DNA of 53,934 bases from JAHHUA01 sp036635475 (lineage in GTDB: Bacteria > Bacillota > Clostridia > Oscillospirales > Ruminococcaceae), in NCBI GenBank assembly GCA_036635475.1, contig JAVWQH010000012.1, positions 1-53,934 of the forward strand. The letters are read 5' to 3'. Positions 1 through 8,157 of this stretch are shown one piece after another. The stretch's first letter is position 1, and each line of letters begins with the position of its first letter. The translations under genes were made by a program, and so were the position numbers. A model generated the notes under the pieces. It saw only the letters and a list, made by a program, of their open reading frames with translations. It did not search any database and had not been told where the DNA came from.

Positions 1-182
1 TCTATTGAATTACAGTTCATTTATTAAAATTCATAAAAAATATATATCTATCATTTACATAAAATACAGTTGTATTTTTATTATAATATTTATGCGTTTT
101 TTAATTATGGTAAAACTTCTAATTATGAGAAATTGAGCAAAAATGTCAAAATATATACCACAAAAAGCTCCTGAAACGCACA
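1..182. other. AT-rich left edge without a supported gene
   Basis: Very AT-rich sequence downstream of the ispH-S1 operon. A 61-codon plus-strand frame opens at 143 but it has no clear ribosome site, crosses the terminator hairpin and runs antisense into the end of ispH-S1, so it is not called. A TATAAT at about 80-90 has no partner -35 box at normal spacing. I see no RNA gene here. Confidence 0.5.
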
Positions 183-216
183 AATGGAGAGAACATCATA
201 AAATGTTCTCTCCATT
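183..216 (-). terminator. Hairpin after the ispH-S1 operon
   Basis: A perfect 14-bp inverted repeat (183-196 with 203-216) with a six-base loop lies 15 bases past the ispH-S1 stop. The U-run on the minus strand is short, so it is a weak intrinsic terminator or an RNA-stabilising 3' hairpin. Confidence 0.5.
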
Positions 217-230
217 AATATTAGAATTAA

Positions 231-2177
231 TTATTCTGCGTCAGTTGTTTCTTGAGAAGCTTCTTCTGTTTCTAATAAAGCTTTCATTGACAAAGAAATT
301 CTCTTTGCCTCAAAGTCGATGTCAGTAATCTTAACGTCAACTTCTTGTCCAACTTTCAAAACATCAGATGGCTTTTCAATTCTTTCTGTTGAAATTTGGC
401 TAATGTGAATTAGACCATCAACACCTGGAATAATCTGAGCAAAAGCACCAAATGCTGTTATAGAAACAATCTTAACCTTTGTTGCAGTTCCAACTGGATA
501 TTGAGTCTTGATGATTTCCCAAGGATTATCTTCAGTTTTCTTGTAGCCCAAAGAAATTTTTCTCTTCTCAGCATCAAGATCTTTAACAAATACTTCAACA
601 GTATCGCCAACGCTAACAACTTGAGAAGGATGTTTAATCTTTGTCCAGCTTAGTTCGGAAACGTGAATCATTCCATCAACGCCGCCTAGGTCAACAAAAG
701 CACCAAAATCTGTTAGAGATTTAACTGTTCCTTTGTATTTATTGCCAATCTCAATTGTTTCCCAGAACTTGTCCTCAACAACTTTTCTCTCGTCTTTCAA
801 GACTGCCTTAACAGAAGCAACTGCACGACGGCGTTGTCTGTTTACTTCCAAAATCTTGAAGCTTACTTGCTTTTTGATAAATGGAGTCAAATCTTCAACT
901 CTATTGAGAGAAATTTGAGAAATTGGAATAAATACCTTAACTCCGTTTGTAATTGCCAAAACTCCGCCCTTAACAGCCTCAGTTACAACACCATGAAGGA
1001 TTTCTCCTGTTTCAACAGCATTCATAACTTTTTCGAAACCTGCAGCAGCATCAAGACGCTTCTTTGAAAGCATAACAATACCCTCAACGTCATTAACTCG
1101 CATAACCAATAGTTCAAGCTCGTCGCCCTTCTTAACGAGGTCTTCAGCTTTAGCTGTCGGATCGTCAGTTAACTCTGAAAGTGGAATATAGCCAGCATGC
1201 TTTGTACCAATATCAACAGTGATTTCATTTGGTGCAATGCTGGTAACTATACCTGTTATCTTCTCCCCCGTATATGTACTTTTGAAGGACTGCTCCAGCA
1301 TCTCCTCAAATGATAGCTCTTCGTTAGTATTAATTTCACTCATCTTGTCTTGTACCTCCTTAATAATCCACGCCGGGGTAGAAGCACCAGCGGTTATTCC
1401 AACATTTTCCATACCCTTAAAATCCGATTTTGATATTTCTTCAGCATCTTCAATTAAAATAGTTTTGCAATATGACTCGCAGATACTCTCAAGTTTTTTG
1501 GTATTGGAACTGTGGCGACCGCCAACAACAATCATAATGTCGGATTTCTCCGCAAGTTGCGACGCTTCTTTTTGCCTCTCAGCCGTAGCACTACATATTG
1601 TATCAAAAATAAATGGATTTGTACACACCTTTTTGATTATTTTTTTGCATTTTTCCCATTCTTCTATATTAAAAGTGGTTTGAGCCACAACAACTACTCT
1701 CTTTTTGGTTATATTAACTATATTTTTTAAACTATTAGTCAAATTTTCTCCATCTTTAAATGAAATATATTCACCATTCCAGTGACCTAAAATACCTTTT
1801 ACCTCTGGGTGGGTTTCATCGCCTGCTATTAAAAGCAAAGTTTCATCATAATAATTCTCTTTTACAATTTTATGTATCTTTGCGACAAATGGGCAAGTTG
1901 CATCAATATACTTAATTTTATTTTCAGCAAAATAATCATAAATATCCTGACTTTCACCATGAGAACGAATTATAACCGTTGAATTTTCAGGTATTTCACA
2001 AAGCTCATTTATAAGAATTACACCTTGAGTTTCAAGCCTTTTAACAATATGAGCATTGTGAATTATTTCTCCTAATGTGACAACCTGTTTTTCTGTTTTA
2101 ATAGCCTCCAAAACTTTTTCAATTGCTCGATTGACTCCAAAGCAAAATCCCGCCGTTTTACATATTGTTATCTTCAT
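231..2177 (-). CDS. ispH: HMBPP reductase fused to four S1 RNA-binding domains (IspH-S1)
   Basis: Last step of the MEP isoprenoid pathway: reduces HMBPP to IPP and DMAPP with a [4Fe-4S] cluster. Residues 1-280 are IspH, with the three cluster cysteines at C12 (GFCFGV), C95 (DATCPF) and C195 (TICSAT) and the substrate histidines in RSHG and DETHPE. From about residue 300 four S1 domains follow (near 302-375, 390-460, 475-550, 560-630), like ribosomal protein S1, then an acidic tail. The 648-residue fusion is known in Clostridia. It is the last gene of a five-gene run and overlaps plsC by 20 bases. What the S1 part does is not evident from sequence; a role in translation is inference. Confidence 0.95.
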   Translation of the reverse strand: MKITICKTAGFCFGVNRAIEKVLEAIKTEKQVVTLGEIIHNAHIVKRLETQGVILINELCEIPENSTVIIRSHGESQDIYDYFAENKIKYIDATCPFVAKIHKIVKENYYDETLLLIAGDETHPEVKGILGHWNGEYISFKDGENLTNSLKNIVNITKKRVVVVAQTTFNIEEWEKCKKIIKKVCTNPFIFDTICSATAERQKEASQLAEKSDIMIVVGGRHSSNTKKLESICESYCKTILIEDAEEISKSDFKGMENVGITAGASTPAWIIKEVQDKMSEINTNEELSFEEMLEQSFKSTYTGEKITGIVTSIAPNEITVDIGTKHAGYIPLSELTDDPTAKAEDLVKKGDELELLVMRVNDVEGIVMLSKKRLDAAAGFEKVMNAVETGEILHGVVTEAVKGGVLAITNGVKVFIPISQISLNRVEDLTPFIKKQVSFKILEVNRQRRRAVASVKAVLKDERKVVEDKFWETIEIGNKYKGTVKSLTDFGAFVDLGGVDGMIHVSELSWTKIKHPSQVVSVGDTVEVFVKDLDAEKRKISLGYKKTEDNPWEIIKTQYPVGTATKVKIVSITAFGAFAQIIPGVDGLIHISQISTERIEKPSDVLKVGQEVDVKITDIDFEAKRISLSMKALLETEEASQETTDAE

Positions 2178-2772
2178 TTCCTTTTTCTCCCAATAATTCT
2201 AAAACTCTTGAGAACATCAGTCTTGTTGCATATTTAATCTCTCTGGGCGATTGAGAATCTGTAAACCCAAGTTCATCATAAGAAATTATTTTTCCGTAAT
2301 TTACAACAACTTTTGAGCGGAATTTTCCAATATCACTATAAGAAATTGAACATGGCAAAACGTCTGCATAAGCCATTTTCGCAATTAATGCCACACCGGA
2401 TTTTGGTCTAAGTGGTGCTCCATCTCTTGAGCGAGTTCCCTCGGGAAACATACCCAATATCTTTCTGTCTGCAATTATTTTAGCAGAAGTTTCAATAGCA
2501 CTATTGTCACCTGCACCCCTATCAACAGGGAAAGCATTAACATGCCTAAATATAAATGACAAAATTGGGTTTTTGAAAAGTTCAGCCTTGCCCATATAAC
2601 AAATTGGCTTTTTGACTTTTCCTGCCAATATAATTGGGTCTAAATTTGACCTGTGATTACAAATTATTATGTAACCACCTCCGTTTGGTATATTTTCCAA
2701 ACCTTTATATTCTATAGAATACCACATTCTAAAAGCAAGCATACATATAAATTTGCACACCTTGTAAAACAT
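2158..2772 (-). CDS. plsC: 1-acyl-sn-glycerol-3-phosphate acyltransferase
   Basis: Transfers an acyl chain to lysophosphatidic acid to make phosphatidic acid at the inner face of the membrane. The 204 residues show the family motifs: the NHRSNLD catalytic HX4D box near residue 40, the FPEGTRS phosphate-binding box near 112, and a hydrophobic N-terminus that can sit in the membrane. Its ATG overlaps the stop of cmk by one base (TAATG), and its end overlaps ispH-S1, so translation is probably coupled. The length is normal for the family. The exact acyl donor (acyl-ACP or acyl-phosphate system) cannot be read from the sequence. Confidence 0.9.
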   Translation of the reverse strand: MFYKVCKFICMLAFRMWYSIEYKGLENIPNGGGYIIICNHRSNLDPIILAGKVKKPICYMGKAELFKNPILSFIFRHVNAFPVDRGAGDNSAIETSAKIIADRKILGMFPEGTRSRDGAPLRPKSGVALIAKMAYADVLPCSISYSDIGKFRSKVVVNYGKIISYDELGFTDSQSPREIKYATRLMFSRVLELLGEKGNEDNNM

Positions 2773-3437
2773 TATTTGATTTTCTCCTCTATTATTTTTA
2801 TTAAGCCATCAACAACCTCTTGGCAATTAAGCTTAGTTGTATCAAATTCAATTGCATCATCGGCTTTTTTTAATGGTGCAATAGGTCTGTTTGAATCGTT
2901 ATAATCCCTTTGAATTATATCTGCTAAAATATTTTCGTATTTTACGTCCATTCCTTTTGATATAAATTCATTATATCTGCGTTTTGCACGTTCCTCTGCT
3001 GTTGCTGTCAAAAAGATTTTAACTTGTGCTTTGGGCAAAACAACTGTACCAATATCTCGACCGTCCATTATTATATTATGGTTTTTTGCAATATCTTTTT
3101 GCATATCCAATAAAAATTCTCTTACTGCTCCTATTGCCGAAACATTCGATGCAGCCATAGACATTTGAGGTTCTCTTATTTCCTCGGACACATCTTCCCC
3201 ATTAAGTAAAATTCGCTGAACTCCATCAATATGTTTTAAATCTATCTTTATATTTGACAGCAGCGGTGTAATTTCATTTTGTGCGTTAGTATCAGCACCC
3301 ATTCTTACCGCATAAAGTCCAATTGAACGGTACAATGCACCTGTATCAACATAAATATAACCTAGTTTTTCTGCAATTTTTTTTGCCATTGTGCTTTTTC
3401 CGGCACTTGATGGGCCATCTATTGCAATAGAAATCAC
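2772..3437 (-). CDS. cmk: Cytidylate kinase
   Basis: Phosphorylates CMP and dCMP with ATP in nucleotide salvage. The 221-residue protein opens with the P-loop GPSSAGKST at residues 8-16, followed by the DTGALYR substrate motif and the DGRDIGTVV segment typical of bacterial Cmk, then the R-rich LID region (AKRRYNEF). It lies 18 bases behind the flavoprotein gene and shares one base with plsC. The order flavoprotein-cmk-plsC-ispH-S1 is familiar from Clostridia and supports a single transcript. Confidence 0.95.
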   Translation of the reverse strand: MISIAIDGPSSAGKSTMAKKIAEKLGYIYVDTGALYRSIGLYAVRMGADTNAQNEITPLLSNIKIDLKHIDGVQRILLNGEDVSEEIREPQMSMAASNVSAIGAVREFLLDMQKDIAKNHNIIMDGRDIGTVVLPKAQVKIFLTATAEERAKRRYNEFISKGMDVKYENILADIIQRDYNDSNRPIAPLKKADDAIEFDTTKLNCQEVVDGLIKIIEEKIK

Positions 3438-3455
3438 AAAATCATTCCTCCAATA

Positions 3456-4694
3456 CTATTTTAAAGCTATTGCCATTGCTGCTGCATATGCAGTTGAAAA
3501 TGCTATTTGCAAATTAAATCCGCCTGTGTATGCGTCTAAATCAAGAACCTCACCAATAAAATAAAGGTTATTTGTAATTTTCGATTCCATTGTTTTGGGC
3601 GATACTTCTTTAACTGACACCCCACCTGCTGTAACAATAGCCTCATCAACAGGTCTGAGTGCCTTTGGGGTTATCTCAAAATTCTTGATTAACTCACAAA
3701 GTTTTTGACGTTGTTCTTTTGTTATTTGATTTACTTTGCACTCAAAAGGTATACCGCTGAGCTTGATTATAACAGGTATCATTTTTCTTGGCAACAGTTG
3801 ACCTAAACTATTGGCAAAATCCCTGTTGATATTTTCATCAAAATCCCGCAAAAGTCTTCTGTCAAGCTGTTCCATTGTTAATCCTGGCTTTAAATCTATT
3901 TCAATTTTATAGCTTGACATATCATTTTTCATATACGAACTTGCACTCAAAACAAGAGGTCCTGAAATTCCAAAATGAGTGAACAACATCTCCCCCAATT
4001 CAGAATATAACTTCTTGTTTTTATCTTTTTCAATGAGTGTCAAGGTGACATTTTTAAGTGATAATCCCATCATTTCCTTGCAGCAACTCTCATGGGTTAC
4101 AATTGGCACTAGCGAACCTTTTGGCTCAATTATACTATGTCCTGCCTGCTTTGCCAAAGTATATCCTGTACCGGTTGAACCTGTTTGGGGATAACTAAGT
4201 CCGCCGGTTGCTACAACAACATTTTTAGCACTGATTTTTGTGCCGTCGCTGCAAACTACACCGCCTAATATTCCATTTTCCCAATAAAGTGCCTCACATT
4301 CACGATTAACTCTATCAATACTTTTTCCTTTGGCAAATTTGTCAAGAGCATCGACAATATCAACCGCTTTATCAGAAATCGGAAAAACTCTCGCACCTCT
4401 TTCAGTTTTAAGAGGAATACCTAGTTCTTCAAAAAATTTCATTGTATCTTCAGGTGAAAATGAATTTATTGCACTGTATAAAAATCTTCCGTTAGACATA
4501 ACTGACTTGATAAAATCATCTGGTGTGCAATTATTTGTCAAATTACATCTTCCCTTGCCGGTTATCATAAGTTTTCTGCCAACACGAGGATTTTTTTCTA
4601 CTAAAGCAACTGTTTTTCCTTGCTTTTGTAAAATTCCTGCACAGAGAAGTCCTGCAGCACCTGCCCCAACAACTATAGTATCATATTGTATCAT
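3456..4694 (-). CDS. HI0933/BaiN-like NAD(P)/FAD-dependent oxidoreductase
   Basis: A 412-residue flavoprotein of the HI0933 family. The N-terminus has the FAD-binding GAGAAG motif (residues 10-15) and an acidic end of strand two (LVEKN), then the family-typical GRKLMITGKGRCNLTN stretch near residue 40 and a C-terminal GGV..FIGEVLD..AYTGGFNLQIAFSTA box that closes the FAD site. Members include BaiN of bile-acid dehydroxylating Clostridia, but most have no known substrate, so I do not assign one. Its ATG overlaps the stop of the rpiR-type gene by one base. Location is cytoplasmic; no membrane segment is seen. Confidence 0.85.
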   Translation of the reverse strand: MIQYDTIVVGAGAAGLLCAGILQKQGKTVALVEKNPRVGRKLMITGKGRCNLTNNCTPDDFIKSVMSNGRFLYSAINSFSPEDTMKFFEELGIPLKTERGARVFPISDKAVDIVDALDKFAKGKSIDRVNRECEALYWENGILGGVVCSDGTKISAKNVVVATGGLSYPQTGSTGTGYTLAKQAGHSIIEPKGSLVPIVTHESCCKEMMGLSLKNVTLTLIEKDKNKKLYSELGEMLFTHFGISGPLVLSASSYMKNDMSSYKIEIDLKPGLTMEQLDRRLLRDFDENINRDFANSLGQLLPRKMIPVIIKLSGIPFECKVNQITKEQRQKLCELIKNFEITPKALRPVDEAIVTAGGVSVKEVSPKTMESKITNNLYFIGEVLDLDAYTGGFNLQIAFSTAYAAAMAIALK

Positions 4695-5566
4695 TAAAAA
4701 TTATTTCCTTCCACTTTTTCATAAACATCGTATTCGTCCCATATTTTTTCTAATCTTGAATACGTTCTGCTTATTTCGTCCTTTTTCTTTAGTCCAATAG
4801 CAACAATAAGTGCATTAACAACGCTCATAGGTGCAACCAGAGAGTCAACAAATGACGTCATATCGCTTCTCGCCAGAAGTGCATAATCGGCATTTTCGGC
4901 TATTGGTGAAGCTTTTGTATCAGTTAATGCTATAACTGTTGCCCCACGTTCTTTTGCAAAATGAATTGCTTTGATTGTTCTCTTTGAATATCTCGGAAAA
5001 CTTATACCAATAAATACATCATTTTCATTAATTCTGAAAATTTGTTCAAACATTTCGCTTGTACTGGACGTGTTGACAAGTTTGACATTTTCAAATATTT
5101 GATTGAAATAAAAGTGGATAAATCTTGCAAGTGCCGATGATGAACGTATACCTAATATATAAATGTTTTTTGCTTTTAAAAGAGAGTCAACTGCTCCCTG
5201 AAAATCGTCTTTTGAAACCTCTTCCAAAGTTCGTCTAAGCTTTTCAATATCCAAATTCATTACTCGTGAAAGAATATCTTCCTCGCCGATTTGTTCGTTG
5301 GTGACTTCCATACGTTGAACTGAGGTCAATCTGTTCCTTATTAATTCTTGAAGAGAACGTTGAAGTTGCGGATAACCCTCATATCCCAGTTCAGTGGCAA
5401 AACGAACAACAGTTGACTCACTTACACCAACTGTTATTCCAAGTTTCGATGCTGTCATAAAAGCAGCTTTATCATAATGACTTATTATAAATTTTCCGAT
5501 TGATTTTTGACCTTTAGAAAACTTTGCCATCTCCTGATTAATTTGTGTCAGCAAGTCTTTCTTCAT
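4694..5566 (-). CDS. RpiR/MurR-family transcriptional regulator with SIS domain
   Basis: The 290 residues divide into an N-terminal RpiR-type helix-turn-helix (about 1-80, with the VSESTVVRFATELGYEGYPQ recognition region near 48-67) and a C-terminal SIS sugar-isomerase-like domain (about 125-260, IYILGIRSSSALARF). Such proteins bind phosphosugars and control sugar or amino-sugar genes. Here it heads an operon of cmk, plsC and ispH-S1, with no sugar catabolic gene beside it, so its target is unclear; autoregulation of this operon is inference. The ribosome site is GGAGG, seven bases before the ATG. Confidence 0.85.
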   Translation of the reverse strand: MKKDLLTQINQEMAKFSKGQKSIGKFIISHYDKAAFMTASKLGITVGVSESTVVRFATELGYEGYPQLQRSLQELIRNRLTSVQRMEVTNEQIGEEDILSRVMNLDIEKLRRTLEEVSKDDFQGAVDSLLKAKNIYILGIRSSSALARFIHFYFNQIFENVKLVNTSSTSEMFEQIFRINENDVFIGISFPRYSKRTIKAIHFAKERGATVIALTDTKASPIAENADYALLARSDMTSFVDSLVAPMSVVNALIVAIGLKKKDEISRTYSRLEKIWDEYDVYEKVEGNNF

Positions 5567-5631
5567 TAATTTTCCTCCATTAATAAGATATAATGCAAGA
5601 TTTATTTCATTATTATCTCAATATAGGTTAG

Positions 5632-5660
5632 ATTATATATCTTCTTAATAAAAAAAGCAA
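5632..5660 (-). promoter_or_regulatory. Sigma-A type promoter of the rpiR-cmk-ispH operon
   Basis: Minus strand TTGCTT (5655-5660), 17-base spacer, TATAAT (5632-5637). It points at the rpiR-type gene 66 bases downstream. Confidence 0.7.
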
Positions 5661-5695
5661 TAGACTTCAAATCGTTATGCAAGATTTCTTTCAAA

Positions 5696-6523
5696 TTAAA
5701 TAAAATCAATTTCAATTACGCCTATATTCGGCGGGGAAAAAAATCTGAATGGCAATCTTGTAACCCCAATCCCCTCACTTGTGTGAATAGTGGTCTGGTC
5801 ACTTATTTTATATATTCCGCATGAATACTTTCGGGCATATGGAGGCAAAAATATTGCTCCAATCAATGGGATTCTAACCTGTCCGCCATGGCTGTGTCCC
5901 GAAAAAACAAAGTCGCAGTTTCTCTTTTTAATATCATTGACACAATCAGGTTCGTGGCACAATGCAATATTATATTTGTGAGTTTTAACAAATCTGAAAC
6001 TTTCTTTAATATCGCCGTATCCATCAAGCATATCATCTATTCCAACGATTGTAATAGGTGCATCAGCCAAATTTATACTTTCATTTTTAAGAAGTGCAAA
6101 ATTTGCAATTCTCATAATATCACTGTATTTACCAATGACATTTCCTCTGTATTCGTGATTTCCTGTTACTGCAAATTTTCCCATAGGAGCATTTATATTT
6201 TTAAGACTTTTGCCTATTTTAGCAGCTTCATCATCAGTCAAATTTATGTCATCAATTAAATCTCCAGTGAATAAAACTATATCAGGATTTTGCTTATTAA
6301 TTGATTCTATTACTTCATTAAGCCGTATTAAATCAATGAATTTACCGCAATGAACATCTGTGAAATGAACTATTTTTATTTTTCCTTTATAATTATAGCC
6401 TGCAATACTTGTTTTGAAATTTCTGATTTTTATATCAGAATATGGCTCAATATATCGGGCATATGCCAGTAATGTTCCACCGGCAACTGCTCCTAAAGCC
6501 AAAAGGCTACCCCAAAATTTCAT
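5696..6523 (-). CDS. Membrane-anchored calcineurin-like metallophosphoesterase (YkuE type)
   Basis: A 275-residue phosphoesterase with an N-terminal hydrophobic segment (about 3-20) that would anchor it in the membrane. The two-metal site motifs appear in order: TDVHCG, GDLID, GNHEYRG and GHSHGG. YkuE-like proteins are metal-dependent phosphatases, often exported; the substrate here is unknown. A longer reading from 6571 is possible, but the AGGAGG at 6533-6538 sits nine bases before the ATG at 6523, so I use that start. It follows the TauE-type gene by 75 bases in the same direction and is probably the last gene of that transcript. Confidence 0.85.
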   Translation of the reverse strand: MKFWGSLLALGAVAGGTLLAYARYIEPYSDIKIRNFKTSIAGYNYKGKIKIVHFTDVHCGKFIDLIRLNEVIESINKQNPDIVLFTGDLIDDINLTDDEAAKIGKSLKNINAPMGKFAVTGNHEYRGNVIGKYSDIMRIANFALLKNESINLADAPITIVGIDDMLDGYGDIKESFRFVKTHKYNIALCHEPDCVNDIKKRNCDFVFSGHSHGGQVRIPLIGAIFLPPYARKYSCGIYKISDQTTIHTSEGIGVTRLPFRFFSPPNIGVIEIDFI

Positions 6524-6598
6524 TTTGAAAAACCTCCTATTTATAAATATATGGGCAAATCCAATTTGCAAAACAAAAAGAATTCGCCCCTTAATCGC

Positions 6599-7366
6599 CT
6601 ACTTATTCAATAAATCCAAACCAATCTTTAGCAAGAGCAAAACCATCACAACTATAACTAATGGTTTCACGATTTTCCCGCCTTTTTTTACTGCTAATTT
6701 TGAGCCGAGATAATTTCCAATAATTCCACATACTGCTGCCGGTATTGCCAACTTATAAACAACGTTTCCGCTCATTATAAACGTCATTGTTGCAGCCAAA
6801 TTTGATGATAAATTAACCATTTTTGCATTTCCGCTTGCTGTTAAAACATCAAATCCCAAAATCGTTGTGTAAGCCAGCATCAAAAACATTCCCATACCAG
6901 GACCAAAAAATCCGTCATATATTCCAAGGAACATTCCTATCAGCGATGCCAGTAATGTCATTTGCATTTTTGTGAAATTCTTAACTTTTGGCTTATCAAA
7001 ATTCTTGTTAATCAGTGTGAAAACTGCAATAATCGGAACTAAAATCAGCAATATGTATTTAAGATATATTTCATCAACAAAAAGTGTAAGTTTTGAGCCT
7101 ATTGTTGAACCGATGAAAGCAAAAATTACCGAAAAAATTGCTGTTGGCAAATGAAAACTTTTGTTTCTTAAATAGACTGTTGTGGCAATTGCTGTCCCAC
7201 AAGTCGAAGAGAACTTGTTTGTTCCCAGTGCCATATGTGGCGGAATTCCGACAGCATAGTATGCCGGCAAAGAAATAAGTCCTCCTCCGCCCGCTATTGA
7301 ATCAACAAATCCTGCTAAAAATACTGCGAATGATACAAAGACTGTTGTTAAAATGCTGATTTCCAT
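6599..7366 (-). CDS. TauE/SafE (TSUP) family membrane transporter
   Basis: A 255-residue hydrophobic protein with about seven to eight membrane segments. It carries the two halves of the TSUP fold, each with its glycine-rich signature: AGFVDSIAGGGGLISLPA near residue 20 and GIYDGFFGPGMG near 150. The family exports or imports sulfite, sulfonates, sulfoacetate or other small anions; the sequence does not tell which. The gene lies 14 bases after the HD-domain gene, so they are probably cotranscribed. Confidence 0.85.
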   Translation of the reverse strand: MEISILTTVFVSFAVFLAGFVDSIAGGGGLISLPAYYAVGIPPHMALGTNKFSSTCGTAIATTVYLRNKSFHLPTAIFSVIFAFIGSTIGSKLTLFVDEIYLKYILLILVPIIAVFTLINKNFDKPKVKNFTKMQMTLLASLIGMFLGIYDGFFGPGMGMFLMLAYTTILGFDVLTASGNAKMVNLSSNLAATMTFIMSGNVVYKLAIPAAVCGIIGNYLGSKLAVKKGGKIVKPLVIVVMVLLLLKIGLDLLNK

Positions 7367-7380
7367 AAAATTTACCTCTT

Positions 7381-7965
7381 TTATTTATTAACGACTGATG
7401 TATTTTTTTCTCTTAAAAACGTGGATTCTAAATCGCTTAAATGCAATTTTACAGCGATAGGATATTTTTCATATGCTAAACTTATTGAAAAATTTCCGGC
7501 TTTTGCACAATCATCAAATCCCCCCATATGCCATCTGATTGCCATTGCCTCAGATGTTTTAAGACGCATAAATCTCTCTATTAAAAAGACGGATTTTTCG
7601 CCATGTCCATATGGAAACGCATCTTCAATTGAGAAAAACGGTTGCTTTTCCCATTGTCCTGTTTGTTCATTTTTAACATTTCGTGTTGAAATTTTATAAA
7701 ACTGCGCCTTGCATAAATCGTGCAGTAATGCGCTTATTGCAACGCTTTCTCTGCTATCAGTTTCCTCATCAAAATGTTTATCCATATATGTTTCATAAAC
7801 GCTTATACTGTGCATAACCAACCCATTTTCACAAGCACAATGAAATTTTGTACTTGCAGGAGCTGTGAAAAAATCAGTAGTTTTGAGCCATTCCAAAAGT
7901 TCACTTGAACCTTCTCTTGTTATATTTTGAGTATATATTTCTTCAAACCTTTGTTGATAATTCAT
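7381..7965 (-). CDS. HD-domain hydrolase-like protein
   Basis: A 194-residue protein with an HD-type metal site: H near residue 45 (KFHCACENGLVMHS), the HDLCKA pair near 87, and later histidines in YGHGEKS and IRWHMGG. Proteins of this look in Clostridia are annotated as HD-domain or phosphohydrolase proteins without a proven substrate. A GTG at 7974 is in frame but would touch the AAGGA ribosome site; the ATG at 7965 has good spacing. It is the first gene of a likely three-gene operon with the TSUP permease and phosphoesterase. Confidence 0.75.
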   Translation of the reverse strand: MNYQQRFEEIYTQNITREGSSELLEWLKTTDFFTAPASTKFHCACENGLVMHSISVYETYMDKHFDEETDSRESVAISALLHDLCKAQFYKISTRNVKNEQTGQWEKQPFFSIEDAFPYGHGEKSVFLIERFMRLKTSEAMAIRWHMGGFDDCAKAGNFSISLAYEKYPIAVKLHLSDLESTFLREKNTSVVNK

Positions 7966-7998
7966 ATTGCCCACTTCCTTTACTATAGCTTTATATGT

Positions 7999-8027
7999 AG
8001 TATATCAAAATTTTATTACAAATTCAA
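7999..8027 (-). promoter_or_regulatory. Sigma-A type promoter of the HD-TauE-phosphoesterase operon
   Basis: Minus strand TTGAAT (8022-8027), 17-base spacer, TATACT (7999-8004), 34 bases ahead of the chosen start. Confidence 0.7.
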
Positions 8028-8108
8028 ACAGTTTTGAAAATTTGCCTATAATTATATATTTTGCACTATATACTGCGGATTATTAATTTTTAATCATTGT
8101 TTTAACAG

Positions 8109-8143
8109 AAAAAAGCTGGTACTAGTTTTAAGCTAATACCAAC
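8109..8143 (-). terminator. Intrinsic terminator of clpB
   Basis: An 11-bp stem (8115-8125 with 8133-8143, two G-U pairs on the RNA) followed on the minus strand by six U. It begins 15 bases beyond the clpB stop. Confidence 0.8.
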
Positions 8144-8157
8144 TTTTTCTTTACTGT

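Noticed and set aside
143..328. Plus-strand frame of 61 codons at the left edge
   Set aside because: No ribosome site, crosses a 14-bp terminator hairpin and runs antisense to the IspH-S1 end; low-complexity product.
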